Source: JARRON01 sp037383845
GTDB taxonomy: Bacteria; Pseudomonadota; Gammaproteobacteria; Steroidobacterales; XN24
DNA: 64,000 bases
Direction: 5' to 3'
Assembly (NCBI GenBank): GCA_037383845.1
Contig: JARRON010000033.1
Location: forward strand, 1 to 64,000
Shown: positions 26,130 to 34,219 of the stretch, piece after piece
Layout: every line of letters begins with the position of its first letter
Numbering within the stretch: position 1 is the first letter of the stretch
Translations under genes and position numbers: made by a program
The notes under the pieces: model-generated
What the model saw: only the letters and a program-made list of their open reading frames with translations
The model's database searches: none
What the model was told of the DNA's origin: nothing

Positions 26130-27916
26130 GCTTTCTCACCCTCGTTGGATTCCAGCCGGTCCCGCACCGCCCGGCAGATGGCTCCCGGCTTGATGGGCCG
26201 GCCGCTGGTCATCACCCGCCCGAAGCGCTTGAGGATCTCGCCGATCCCGGACGGCATGGGCTGGATGAAGGTCAGGTGCAGGGAAGACACGCTGTGGCCC
26301 TCGGCCCGCAGCCGGGCGACCGATTCCTCGATGGCGCCCCGGGTACTGCCCCACCCGACCAGCAACAGGTCGCCCGATTCTTCACCGAAGACCTCCGGCG
26401 TGGCCAGGGTCTTCTGCAGCGCGGCCAGCTTAAGGCTGCGATGGCGAAGCCCTTCCTCGTTGGTGGCGGGGTCGTAGGCCACCTTGCTGTTCCGGTCATG
26501 CGCCAGGCCGGTCACCGTGTGCATTCCGTGGGCCTGTCCCGGCACGAACCGCTGGAACAGGCCGGTGGCTGCATCCCAGTCGTAGGGTTTTGCGCCCTCG
26601 GCCACGGGACTCAAGTCCACCGGCGGCGCCAGCCAGTCCTCGCTGAAGCGGGGCCTGGGGAACGGCGTCTGGGCCGTGGCCAGGCTGGCGTCGGAGAGCA
26701 CCACCACCACCATGTTGAAGGTCTCGGCAATCTTGCGCGCTGTGATCACCGTGTAGAAGCAGTCCTCGATAGAGGAAGGGGCCATGACGACCTTCGGCGC
26801 ATCGCCGTGGCTGCCGTAGATGACCGACAGCAGGTCGCCCTGCTCGGCCTTGGTGGGCTGGCCCGTGCTTGGCCCGCCTCGCTGGACGTTGATCACGACC
26901 ATGGGGATCTCCGCCATTACCGCCAGGCCAAGGGCTTCCTGCTTCAGGGAATAGCCCGGCCCCGAGGTCACCGTCACGGCGCACTTGCCCGCGTAGGAGG
27001 CCCCCAGGGTGAAGGTGGCCGCGGCGATTTCGTCCTCCGCCTGGTGGACCAGTCCGCCCACCTTTTCGAACACGTCGCTCAGGTAGTGGGAGACGGAGGT
27101 GGCCGGCGTGATCGGATACATGGCGCAGATGTCCATCCCGGAGGCCAGCACCCCCAGGGCGAGAGCCGTGTTGCCGTTGACCACGACCTGGGGTTCGGCG
27201 GCCTTGATGGCCGGTATACGGTATTTCAGGGGCAGGTTCTCTTCCGCCCATGCGTAACCGGCCTCGAGCAGCCGCTGGTTGGTCTCGATGACCTTCTGGC
27301 TCTTCTTCTTGAGCGCAACGGCGACCTGCTGCCGGCCCAGTTCCGGGTCCAGGCTGTAGATGCTGCAGAACATCCCGAGCACGAACATGTTCTTTCCGCG
27401 GCGGGCGTCGGAGACGATCTTGAGGCACTCCCGCTCCATGGGCACCTCGATCACGTTGTAACCCTGTGCTCTGAGCTCCGATACGGTGCTGGTGTACATG
27501 GAGCGAACGGATTCGTCCCGGTGCTCCTCCCACATGTTTTCGAGGAGGATGGTGCAGCCTTCCTTCAGCTCGCCGTCGCGGACCCGCCCGAGCAGCACCT
27601 GCTCATTGAATGCCACCACGAGGTCGGCCTCGTCGCCGCCGTTGGTCACCGGTTTCGAGCCGAGCCGCACCCGGTTGCCGCTGGCGCCGGCCACGCTGCG
27701 GGCGGGTGGCTGGATCTCGGCGGGAATAATCTCCACCGTCCAGACGCCGTTGCCCATGCGTGCGCCAATGGACCCCAGGGACTGTCCGCAGCGCTGGGCG
27801 CCCTCGCCGGAGTCGCTGATGATCTCGACGATGTGCTCTTCCAGGGTGACCGGCGTCTTTTGCGCCGCCGGACCGCCGGATTCGGAGGTCAGTTTTTCCG
27901 CGGGTATAGCGTTCAT
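26126..27916 (-). CDS. korA: 2-oxoacid:ferredoxin oxidoreductase, fused gamma-alpha subunit (KorA type)
   Basis: Protein of 596 residues. The N-terminal γ domain (about 30-205) contains 'SDSGEGAQRCGQSLGSIGAR' and 'DLVVAFNEQVLLGRV'. The α domain (about 215-590) contains 'GNTALALGVLASGMDICAMYPITPATSV', the conserved 'QAEDEIAAATFTLGASYAGK' and 'TVTSGPGYSLKQEALGLAVM' motifs, and the 'RGGPSTGQPTKAEQGDL' loop. This is the usual two-subunit KOR arrangement. Together with KorB it makes or uses acyl-CoA and reduced ferredoxin. It begins 27 bases after the NfnB-like gene on the same strand and is translationally coupled to korB. Confidence 0.93.
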   Translation of the reverse strand: MNAIPAEKLTSESGGPAAQKTPVTLEEHIVEIISDSGEGAQRCGQSLGSIGARMGNGVWTVEIIPAEIQPPARSVAGASGNRVRLGSKPVTNGGDEADLVVAFNEQVLLGRVRDGELKEGCTILLENMWEEHRDESVRSMYTSTVSELRAQGYNVIEVPMERECLKIVSDARRGKNMFVLGMFCSIYSLDPELGRQQVAVALKKKSQKVIETNQRLLEAGYAWAEENLPLKYRIPAIKAAEPQVVVNGNTALALGVLASGMDICAMYPITPATSVSHYLSDVFEKVGGLVHQAEDEIAAATFTLGASYAGKCAVTVTSGPGYSLKQEALGLAVMAEIPMVVINVQRGGPSTGQPTKAEQGDLLSVIYGSHGDAPKVVMAPSSIEDCFYTVITARKIAETFNMVVVVLSDASLATAQTPFPRPRFSEDWLAPPVDLSPVAEGAKPYDWDAATGLFQRFVPGQAHGMHTVTGLAHDRNSKVAYDPATNEEGLRHRSLKLAALQKTLATPEVFGEESGDLLLVGWGSTRGAIEESVARLRAEGHSVSSLHLTFIQPMPSGIGEILKRFGRVMTSGRPIKPGAICRAVRDRLESNEGEKA

Positions 27917-27942
27917 GTGACTCGTGGTTATACGGGATGTTG

Positions 27943-29481
27943 CTATGGGGAAGCGCCGGGGGAGCCCACACTCGCGGGCACCCTCACCAGTGCGAAATCG
28001 TGCTCGACCGGGTCCAGCCCGAACAGCTTCTCGTCGGGGCCGGCCTCCGGGAGGGCGCAGGCGGCCTCGGTATCACGGAGGCCCAGCCAGGCCTTCATGC
28101 TGCGCGCCGCCTTCCGGCCGGCGCCCATGGCCTCGATCACCGTGGCCGCGCCGGTGACGATGTCGCCGCCGGCGAACACGCCGGCCACGGAAGTGGCAAG
28201 GTTCTCGTCGGCCTCGATATAGCCCCACTTGTTCAACGCCAGGCCGGAGGTCTGGCCGATGATTGGATTGGCGTTTGTACCAATAGCGTAGACCACCAGG
28301 TCCGCCTCGAACTCGAACTCGCTCCCGGGAACCGGGACCGGGCGCCGGCGGCCAGAGTCGTCGGGCTCGCCGAGCTCCATCCGGATGCACTTGAGCCCCC
28401 GGACGTTGTTGTTGCCGTCGTCCAGTATCTCCACCGGGTTGGTCAGCCAGTGGAACTGGATGCCCTCCTCCTCGGCGTGATGGACTTCTTCAGCCCGGGC
28501 CGGTGCCTCCGTGCGGCTGCGGCGGTAAATGCAGTGCACCTGCTCCGCCCCCAGGCGCAGTGAGACCCGCATGGCGTCCATGGCCGTGTTGCCGGCGCCG
28601 ATGACCGCCACGTTCCTCGACGGCGGCAGCGGCGTGTCGTACTTCTCCGGTTCCCGCCCGTGCATGAGGTTGCATCGGGTCAGGAGCTCGTTGGCCGACA
28701 GCACGCCGTTCAGGGACTCTCCGGGGATGCCCATGAAGCTGGGGTAGCCTGCGCCGGTGCCGATAAACACCGCGTGGAAGCCCATCTCCGTGAGCATCTC
28801 CTCGATGCTGAAGAGCCTGCCCACCAGGGTGTTGCACTCGAACCTGATTCCCAGCTGGATGAGCTTTTCCAATTCGCCGTCCACGACCGGGTTGGGTAAC
28901 CTGAAATCCGGAATACCGTACTTCAGCACGCCGCCGGCCTCGTGGAACGCCTCGAACACCGTGACCTCGCAGCCCGCCTTGGCCATGTCCGCCGCACAGG
29001 CCATGCCCGCCGGGCCGGAACCCACGATGCCGACCTTCAGCCCGTTGGGCTCGATGTAGGGCACGTTGCTCCAGCCCTCGGCGATAGCCATGTCGCCGAT
29101 GAACCGCTCGAGCCGCCCGATGGCGACTGGCTCGAGCTTTTCGCCCACGGTGCACACACCCTCGCACTGGTTCTCCTGGGGGCAGACCCGTCCGCATACT
29201 GCCGGTAGCAGGTTGGTGTCGGTGATGACGTCGTAGGCGCCGTGGAAGTTCTTCTCGCCGATCTTCTTGATGAAGCCGGGGATGTCGATGCCCACCGGGC
29301 AGCCCCGGACGCAGGGCTCGTCCGGGCACATGAGGCAGCGCTCGGATTCCAGCAAGGCCTCCGGCTCCGTGTATCCCAGGGTCACCTCGTCGAAGTTCTT
29401 CGCACGGACCTGCGGATCCTGCTCCGCGATGGGCGTGCGTTCCTGGGGGATGGTGCGGATCGTGCGTTTCTTGGGTGCCAT
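27943..29481 (-). CDS. NfnB/SudA/GltD-like NAD(P)-dependent flavoprotein
   Basis: Protein of 512 residues of the glutamate-synthase small-chain family. The N-terminal ferredoxin-like part has two cysteine sets, C-L-M-C-P-D-E-P-C-V-R-G-C-P and C-G-R-V-C-P-Q-E-N-Q-C-E-G-V-C. Then follow an FAD Rossmann motif (G-I-V-G-S-G-P-A-G), an NAD(P) motif (G-A-G-N-T-A-M-D) and the C-terminal 'VFAGGDIVTGAATVIEAMGAGRKAA'. No glutamate synthase large subunit is nearby; instead it precedes korA and follows an NfnA/SudB-like gene. That pairing is typical of NADH-dependent ferredoxin:NADP+ oxidoreductase (Nfn) or sulfide dehydrogenase (Sud). Which of the two cannot be decided here. Confidence 0.88.
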   Translation of the reverse strand: MAPKKRTIRTIPQERTPIAEQDPQVRAKNFDEVTLGYTEPEALLESERCLMCPDEPCVRGCPVGIDIPGFIKKIGEKNFHGAYDVITDTNLLPAVCGRVCPQENQCEGVCTVGEKLEPVAIGRLERFIGDMAIAEGWSNVPYIEPNGLKVGIVGSGPAGMACAADMAKAGCEVTVFEAFHEAGGVLKYGIPDFRLPNPVVDGELEKLIQLGIRFECNTLVGRLFSIEEMLTEMGFHAVFIGTGAGYPSFMGIPGESLNGVLSANELLTRCNLMHGREPEKYDTPLPPSRNVAVIGAGNTAMDAMRVSLRLGAEQVHCIYRRSRTEAPARAEEVHHAEEEGIQFHWLTNPVEILDDGNNNVRGLKCIRMELGEPDDSGRRRPVPVPGSEFEFEADLVVYAIGTNANPIIGQTSGLALNKWGYIEADENLATSVAGVFAGGDIVTGAATVIEAMGAGRKAARSMKAWLGLRDTEAACALPEAGPDEKLFGLDPVEHDFALVRVPASVGSPGASP

Positions 29482-29518
29482 AAGGTCGTCGCAGCCAGTT
29501 CGTGAAGCTGGGGTGGGT

Positions 29519-30452
29519 TCAGGCGTCGCCGTGTTCCTCGGCCTCGGCCGTCTTGAACTCCGCGTGCATGCGGCAGTCTTCGTCGAAGCGGGCCATGGCG
29601 CGGGCTTCCTGCTCTTGGTAGCGGTCCAGCCGGGACATCAGGTCGTCGAAATCCACCTCGTGGCCGTTGAAGTCCGGACCGTCCACGCAGGCAAACTTGA
29701 TGCCGCTGGAGAGTTTGACGCGACAGCCGCCACACATGCCGGTGCCGTCCACCATGACCGGGTTCAGGCTCACCATGGTCTTGATCCCGTGGGGCCGGGT
29801 GGTCTCGGCGGCAAACTTCATCATGACGGGAGGACCGATGGCCACGCACTCGTCGATGTCCGGGTGTTTCTCGATGGCAAGCTTCATGCCGTCGGTGACG
29901 TTGCCCTTCACGCCAGCGGAACCGTCGTCGGTGCAGACGATGAGTTCGTCGCAGACGGCGCCGAACTTGTCCTCCCAGAACACCAGGTCCCTGTTGCGGA
30001 AGCCGACCACGCCAATGACGTAGGCACCGGCTTCCCTGAACCCCCGGGCCTGCGGGTAAACCGGCGCGACTCCCAGGCCGCCGCCGACGCAAAGCACCTT
30101 CTTCGCCTCCCCGATCTGGCTGGGGACGCCCATGGGCCCGACCAGGGCATGCAGGTGAGTGCCCGCCTGGCAGGCCCGCTGCATCTCCTTCGTGGTCTTG
30201 CCCACGGCCTGGATGACCAGGGTGACGGTGCCGGCCTCCCGGTTGAAATCCGCGATGGTCAGTGGGATTCGCTCCCCTTCCGGGTGGGACATGACGATCA
30301 CGAACTGGCCCGGCCGGGCCGCCNNNNNNNNNNNNNNNNNNNNNNNNNNNNNNNNNNNNNNNNNNNNNNNNNNNNNNNNNNNNNNNNNCTTCCCGGGCGA
30401 CGATCTCGTAACTGCCTGATGTTTCAGATCGGGACATTGTTTGCGTCCCCAT
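29519..30452 (-). CDS. NfnA/SudB-like FAD/[2Fe-2S] reductase, interrupted by an assembly gap
   Basis: Ferredoxin-NADP reductase-type subunit. After the gap come 'ARPGQFVIVMS' and the FAD/NAD region 'VLCVGGGLGVAPVYPQARGF'. The C-terminal cluster motif is C-G-G-C-R-V-K plus a later cysteine in 'FACVDGPDFNGHEVDFDDL', as in NfnA/SudB. The 65-base N run at 30324-30388 falls near the N-terminus. The plausible start, ATG 30452 (MGTQTM, then SYEIVARE), is in a different frame from the part after the gap, so the real gap length must differ by one base modulo three (64 or 67 would fit). It is the first gene of the Nfn-Kor operon. The long open frame from 30529 is not the true N-terminus. Confidence 0.8.
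30324..30388. other. Assembly gap (65 N)
   Basis: A run of 65 undetermined bases inside the NfnA/SudB-like gene. The reading frame on either side does not match across this length, so it is an estimated join rather than a measured one. Confidence 0.98.
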
Positions 30453-30699
30453 GGGTCGGTGACCGGCGCCGGATGGGGCCGGTCCTTGAATTCCCGGTCA
30501 TACGCCTCCCGCCCTACGGCGTAAATCACGGTTTACCGATAGGTTCGACCAATGGATAAGGGGCGGGGACGCATGCTGCGGCGCGCAACGCCTGTCAGTG
30601 GCGGATCTTGGCCTGCCGCGTCGTTCTATAGCTAGAATGAAGCGGTCGGGACGGGACAGGCAGTCCGTCCCGCCGCCGTGTCTTGCCGGGGGACAAGAT

Positions 30700-33489
30700 A
30701 TGACGGATCCGAGAGACGAGTGGCTCAGGACAGGCGGTGGCATTCGGGCCCTGCCGGATGCCCAGGCCGAACATATCCGGCAGCTGACGGGCCGCGTGCT
30801 CGGCGGCTATCGGGTCACGGGCCTTGTCGGCAGCGGTGGAATGGGGCTCGTTCTTCGAGCCGAGCGCGCCGAGGGGGACTTCGAGCGCACCGTGGCGATC
30901 AAGCTTGTCCCGGGCGTCTCGCCTGCGACGGACGTAGCGCGACGATTCCAGACTGAGCGCCAGATTCTGGCCGGCCTCAACCATCCCTGCATCGCACAGC
31001 TCTACGACGGAGGCCAGACCGAAGAGGGCTGGCCATACCTGGTGATGGAATATGTCGACGGCTTACCCGTCGACGATTACTGCCGCCAGCAGGATCTCTC
31101 CACAGACGAACGCGTCAGGCTGCTGGCCAGGATCACGGACGCCGTGGCGTTCGCCCACGCCCGTCTGGTGGTCCACCGCGACATCAAGCCGTCAAACGTC
31201 CTGGTGACTCGTGACGGCAATCCGAAGCTGCTTGATTTCGGCATCGCAAAGCTGCTGGACCCGGCCACGACGCAAGAAACGCGCGGCGAAAGACTCCTCA
31301 CACCTCAGTACGCGAGTCCCGAGCAGCTCCTCGGAAGCCCGATTACCACCGGCTCCGACATTTACCAGCTTGGCGCGCTGTACCTCTCGGTGCTGGCCGA
31401 CGAACCGCCATTCAGCGAGACCTCCCTGGAGGAAGCGGTGAACCGAGCCGCTTCCGGCCGGGAGGTCCAGGTTTCCGAAGATGCGCGCAGAGACATTCCC
31501 TCGGATCTCATCGCCATCGTTGAGAAATGCCTTCGCGCAGAACCCGGCGATCGCTACCCGGACGTAGGCGCCGTTCGCACGGACTTGCTGAGTTATCTGG
31601 AAGGATATCCTGTGTCCGCCCGGCGGGGCGCCACCCTCTACCGGCTACGCAAGCTGGTGACGCGGAACAAGGCGGCGTCAACCTTTGCTCTCGCCGCACT
31701 GCTTATCGCCGTCGGCGGGAGCGTGATCTACGCCGTAGACCTTCGTGAGGCCCGGGAAGTGGCCGAGGCCCGGGCCCGGACCGCTGAGCGCGTTCTTCAC
31801 GCGATGTCGGAGCTCATCACGGATACCTACAGCGAGTTGATGGAAACGAGTGGCCTGCGGCGCCAGGGCAACGACCCGGACTCAGACTTGCAGAACGAGC
31901 CTCTCCGGCTGGTCCTGGAGCGCACGACGCGACTCATCGAGCGTTCCCTCGTCGATGAACCCAGGCTGCGGGCCGAGTTGCTCCGCGTCCAGGGTATGAC
32001 CAACCGGGAGTTGAATCGTCCTGGACTGGCCAGAACCCAGCTGGCAGAAGCCCTGGAAGCGTCGATGCGCGTGGCGGATACGGATCTCGGAATGTCTGTC
32101 CTGGCGGAACTCGTCCGGGTGGGCCTCTACGACGGTGATCGCCACGCATCGGAGACGCACCTGAATCAGGGTCTGGCCCTGATGGAACGGCACGCCGTTT
32201 CCGCACCGGCCGCTGCCGATCTGTACTCTGCCGCCGCGCGGTTCGAGGAACATCGTGGGAACTTCCAGGCAGCTGCAGAGTACGGACTGAAGGCCATCGA
32301 GCTTCTCGAGTCCCTGCCGGGGCAACGCGGCATTCCCCTTGCCCGGGCCTACGCCGGACAGGCTTCCATTTACGGACAGCTTGAGGCGCATCAGGCTGTC
32401 CGCGCTTATGCCCTGAAGGCTGCCGCCATTTACGAAAAGATCGAGGGACCGCAGTACCGGGGCCTGATCTCGGCATACTCCGAGCTCGGAAGGTCACATT
32501 TCCTGGCCGGTGAGTACGAAGCCGCGCTGGGGTATGCACAACGTTCGCTGCGGGTCTCCCGGGCGAACTTCGGCGAGCATCACCTGAGGACGGTTCGGGC
32601 ATACAACAACGTCGCCGTGACGGCCCGTCGAATGGGAGATATCGAAGGGTCCCTGGAAAGCCTCATGCGGGCCAGAGCCATCGCTGAAGAGATCGCGCCG
32701 GACAACCTGCTCGTCCAGATCAGACTCCTGACCAGTATCGGGAACGCATACGAATCGCTGGGCGAGCTGGACCGGGCCGCCGAGGAATTCGAGAGAGGTC
32801 TCGCCATCGACGGACTGGCCAAGGCCTACCCGAAACAATACGCCTTCCTGCTCAACAACTACGGCAACCTGCTGGCCCTGCGGGGCGAAACGGCGAGGGG
32901 TGCCGGGATGCTGCGTGAAGCCGCCTCGATCAAGTCCCGGGTGATGGGCGAGGTCAACCCCTCCACAGCCCGGTCGCTTCTTCAGCTCGTCCAGTCACAG
33001 ATCCGCACTGGCCATGATACCGACGCCGCGGTGCTACTGAAACAGGCTGAGCGCGCCTACAAGGAGGCATTCGGAAGCGGCCATCCCAAGATGGCATATC
33101 TACATCTTGTTCGGGGCCAGTATCTGCGTTCACAGGGCGCACTGGATGATGCGACGGCGGAGTTTCGGGCGGGACTGGAAGGGCGACTGCATGAGTACGA
33201 CGAGAAGCATGTCCGCACGACCGAGATCCTGGTCGAGCTGGCCCTTACGGCGCTGATGGCGGGTGATGAGGAGGCCGCGCGCCGCTGGCTGTCGCGCGCC
33301 GCACCCGGCATTGCCGACATGCCGGCCAGCATCCCGGAGCGTGTCGAGGCGGCGGTGGTCGTCGCTGAGGTCGCCGCGGCGACGGAGGCCCCGGCTGATG
33401 CCGCGCGCGCGAAGTCAGAGGCTCTGGCACTGGTAGGACAGACGCTTCCCGGGAGAGACGACCTGACCCGGCGCCTCGCGGCGCTCTGA
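30700..33489 (+). CDS. Membrane Ser/Thr protein kinase with TPR-type repeats
   Basis: Protein of 929 residues. A Hanks-type kinase domain (about 36-310) has the glycine loop G-S-G-G-M-G, the VAIK lysine at 68, the catalytic H-R-D-I-K-P-S-N (about 160-167), the D-F-G motif and the S-P-E-Q activation-end motif. All key residues are present, so it should be active. One transmembrane helix follows (about 326-346, ALAALLIAVGGSVIYAV). The outer 570 residues are repeated helical pairs of TPR type, with many 'A..Y......A' spacings. ATG 30700 has a GGGGGA ribosome site, and the open frame before it is not kinase-like. Kinase-TPR proteins of this type are often neighbours of ECF sigma genes, and one lies at 38720-39271. 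Confidence 0.93.
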   Translation: MTDPRDEWLRTGGGIRALPDAQAEHIRQLTGRVLGGYRVTGLVGSGGMGLVLRAERAEGDFERTVAIKLVPGVSPATDVARRFQTERQILAGLNHPCIAQLYDGGQTEEGWPYLVMEYVDGLPVDDYCRQQDLSTDERVRLLARITDAVAFAHARLVVHRDIKPSNVLVTRDGNPKLLDFGIAKLLDPATTQETRGERLLTPQYASPEQLLGSPITTGSDIYQLGALYLSVLADEPPFSETSLEEAVNRAASGREVQVSEDARRDIPSDLIAIVEKCLRAEPGDRYPDVGAVRTDLLSYLEGYPVSARRGATLYRLRKLVTRNKAASTFALAALLIAVGGSVIYAVDLREAREVAEARARTAERVLHAMSELITDTYSELMETSGLRRQGNDPDSDLQNEPLRLVLERTTRLIERSLVDEPRLRAELLRVQGMTNRELNRPGLARTQLAEALEASMRVADTDLGMSVLAELVRVGLYDGDRHASETHLNQGLALMERHAVSAPAAADLYSAAARFEEHRGNFQAAAEYGLKAIELLESLPGQRGIPLARAYAGQASIYGQLEAHQAVRAYALKAAAIYEKIEGPQYRGLISAYSELGRSHFLAGEYEAALGYAQRSLRVSRANFGEHHLRTVRAYNNVAVTARRMGDIEGSLESLMRARAIAEEIAPDNLLVQIRLLTSIGNAYESLGELDRAAEEFERGLAIDGLAKAYPKQYAFLLNNYGNLLALRGETARGAGMLREAASIKSRVMGEVNPSTARSLLQLVQSQIRTGHDTDAAVLLKQAERAYKEAFGSGHPKMAYLHLVRGQYLRSQGALDDATAEFRAGLEGRLHEYDEKHVRTTEILVELALTALMAGDEEAARRWLSRAAPGIADMPASIPERVEAAVVVAEVAAATEAPADAARAKSEALALVGQTLPGRDDLTRRLAAL

Positions 33490-33613
33490 CCTGATGCGCG
33501 GATAGCGCTGCCGGATTTTTGCCCTCTTCTTCCGTCGCCATGTGGCGGGTTCCACCTCCCTGTGTCGTTCTTAATGGTTGAGGACAGACACAAAGTGTGG
33601 CCGGGGGGGCAAC

Positions 33614-34219
33614 ATGAACCTGTACTTACGCCTGTTCCGCAGTCTGCTCCGGGGCTGGATTGCACCCCGGATCTCACCGTTCGATATCGCCGAGTCGTAT
33701 TTCCGCGTCTGGGTCAACGACATCGACGCATTCGGCCACATGAACAACGGCCGCTACATGCAGATCATGGACGCAGCCCGCGTGGAGTGGATGGTTCGCT
33801 GCGGCGTTGGCGCCGCCATGTGGCGACACCGCTGGGGCGCGATCGTCGGGGGCGGCATGATGCGTTACCGCCACTCCCTGCACGTCGTGCAGCGCTACTG
33901 CGTCCGAACGCGCCTGATCTTCTGGGACGCCAGGTGGTTCTACCTGGAGCACACTTTCGTGGACGACAACGAGCGCTGCGTGGCGGCAGGCATCACCCGC
34001 GCCGCCCTGCGGGAGAGGACCGGCTGGGTCGGCACTGCAAGAGTCGTCCAGGCCGTCGCGCCCGGTGCTGCTTCCCTCCCGGAACCCTCGTTTCTGCGTG
34101 ACTGGCTGTCCGCGGAAGAGCGCATCTTCGACGACGCCAGGGGACTGGCCGTCAGCCTCCCGGGCCGCGGGTCTCAGCGCGTCAGCCCCGACAAGCCCGA
34201 CCGGGAGCTCGTGCAATGA
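33614..34219 (+). CDS. Hotdog-fold thioesterase-like protein
   Basis: Protein of 201 residues of the acyl-CoA thioesterase (4HBT/THEM6-like) superfamily. The diagnostic stretch is 'VNDIDAFGHMNNGRYMQIMDAARVEWMVR' (about 38-66), with the H-M-N-N-G-R-Y signature where the catalytic Asp/His normally lie. 'FWDARWFYLEHTFVDDNERCVAAGITRAAL' forms the later strands. The N-terminal 'LYLRLFRSLLRGW' is amphipathic and may touch the membrane. ATG 33614 follows a GGGGGGG stretch acting as ribosome site. The stop overlaps the transporter start by ATGA, so a shared lipid or acyl substrate with the MMPL transporter is likely. Confidence 0.87.
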   Translation: MNLYLRLFRSLLRGWIAPRISPFDIAESYFRVWVNDIDAFGHMNNGRYMQIMDAARVEWMVRCGVGAAMWRHRWGAIVGGGMMRYRHSLHVVQRYCVRTRLIFWDARWFYLEHTFVDDNERCVAAGITRAALRERTGWVGTARVVQAVAPGAASLPEPSFLRDWLSAEERIFDDARGLAVSLPGRGSQRVSPDKPDRELVQ

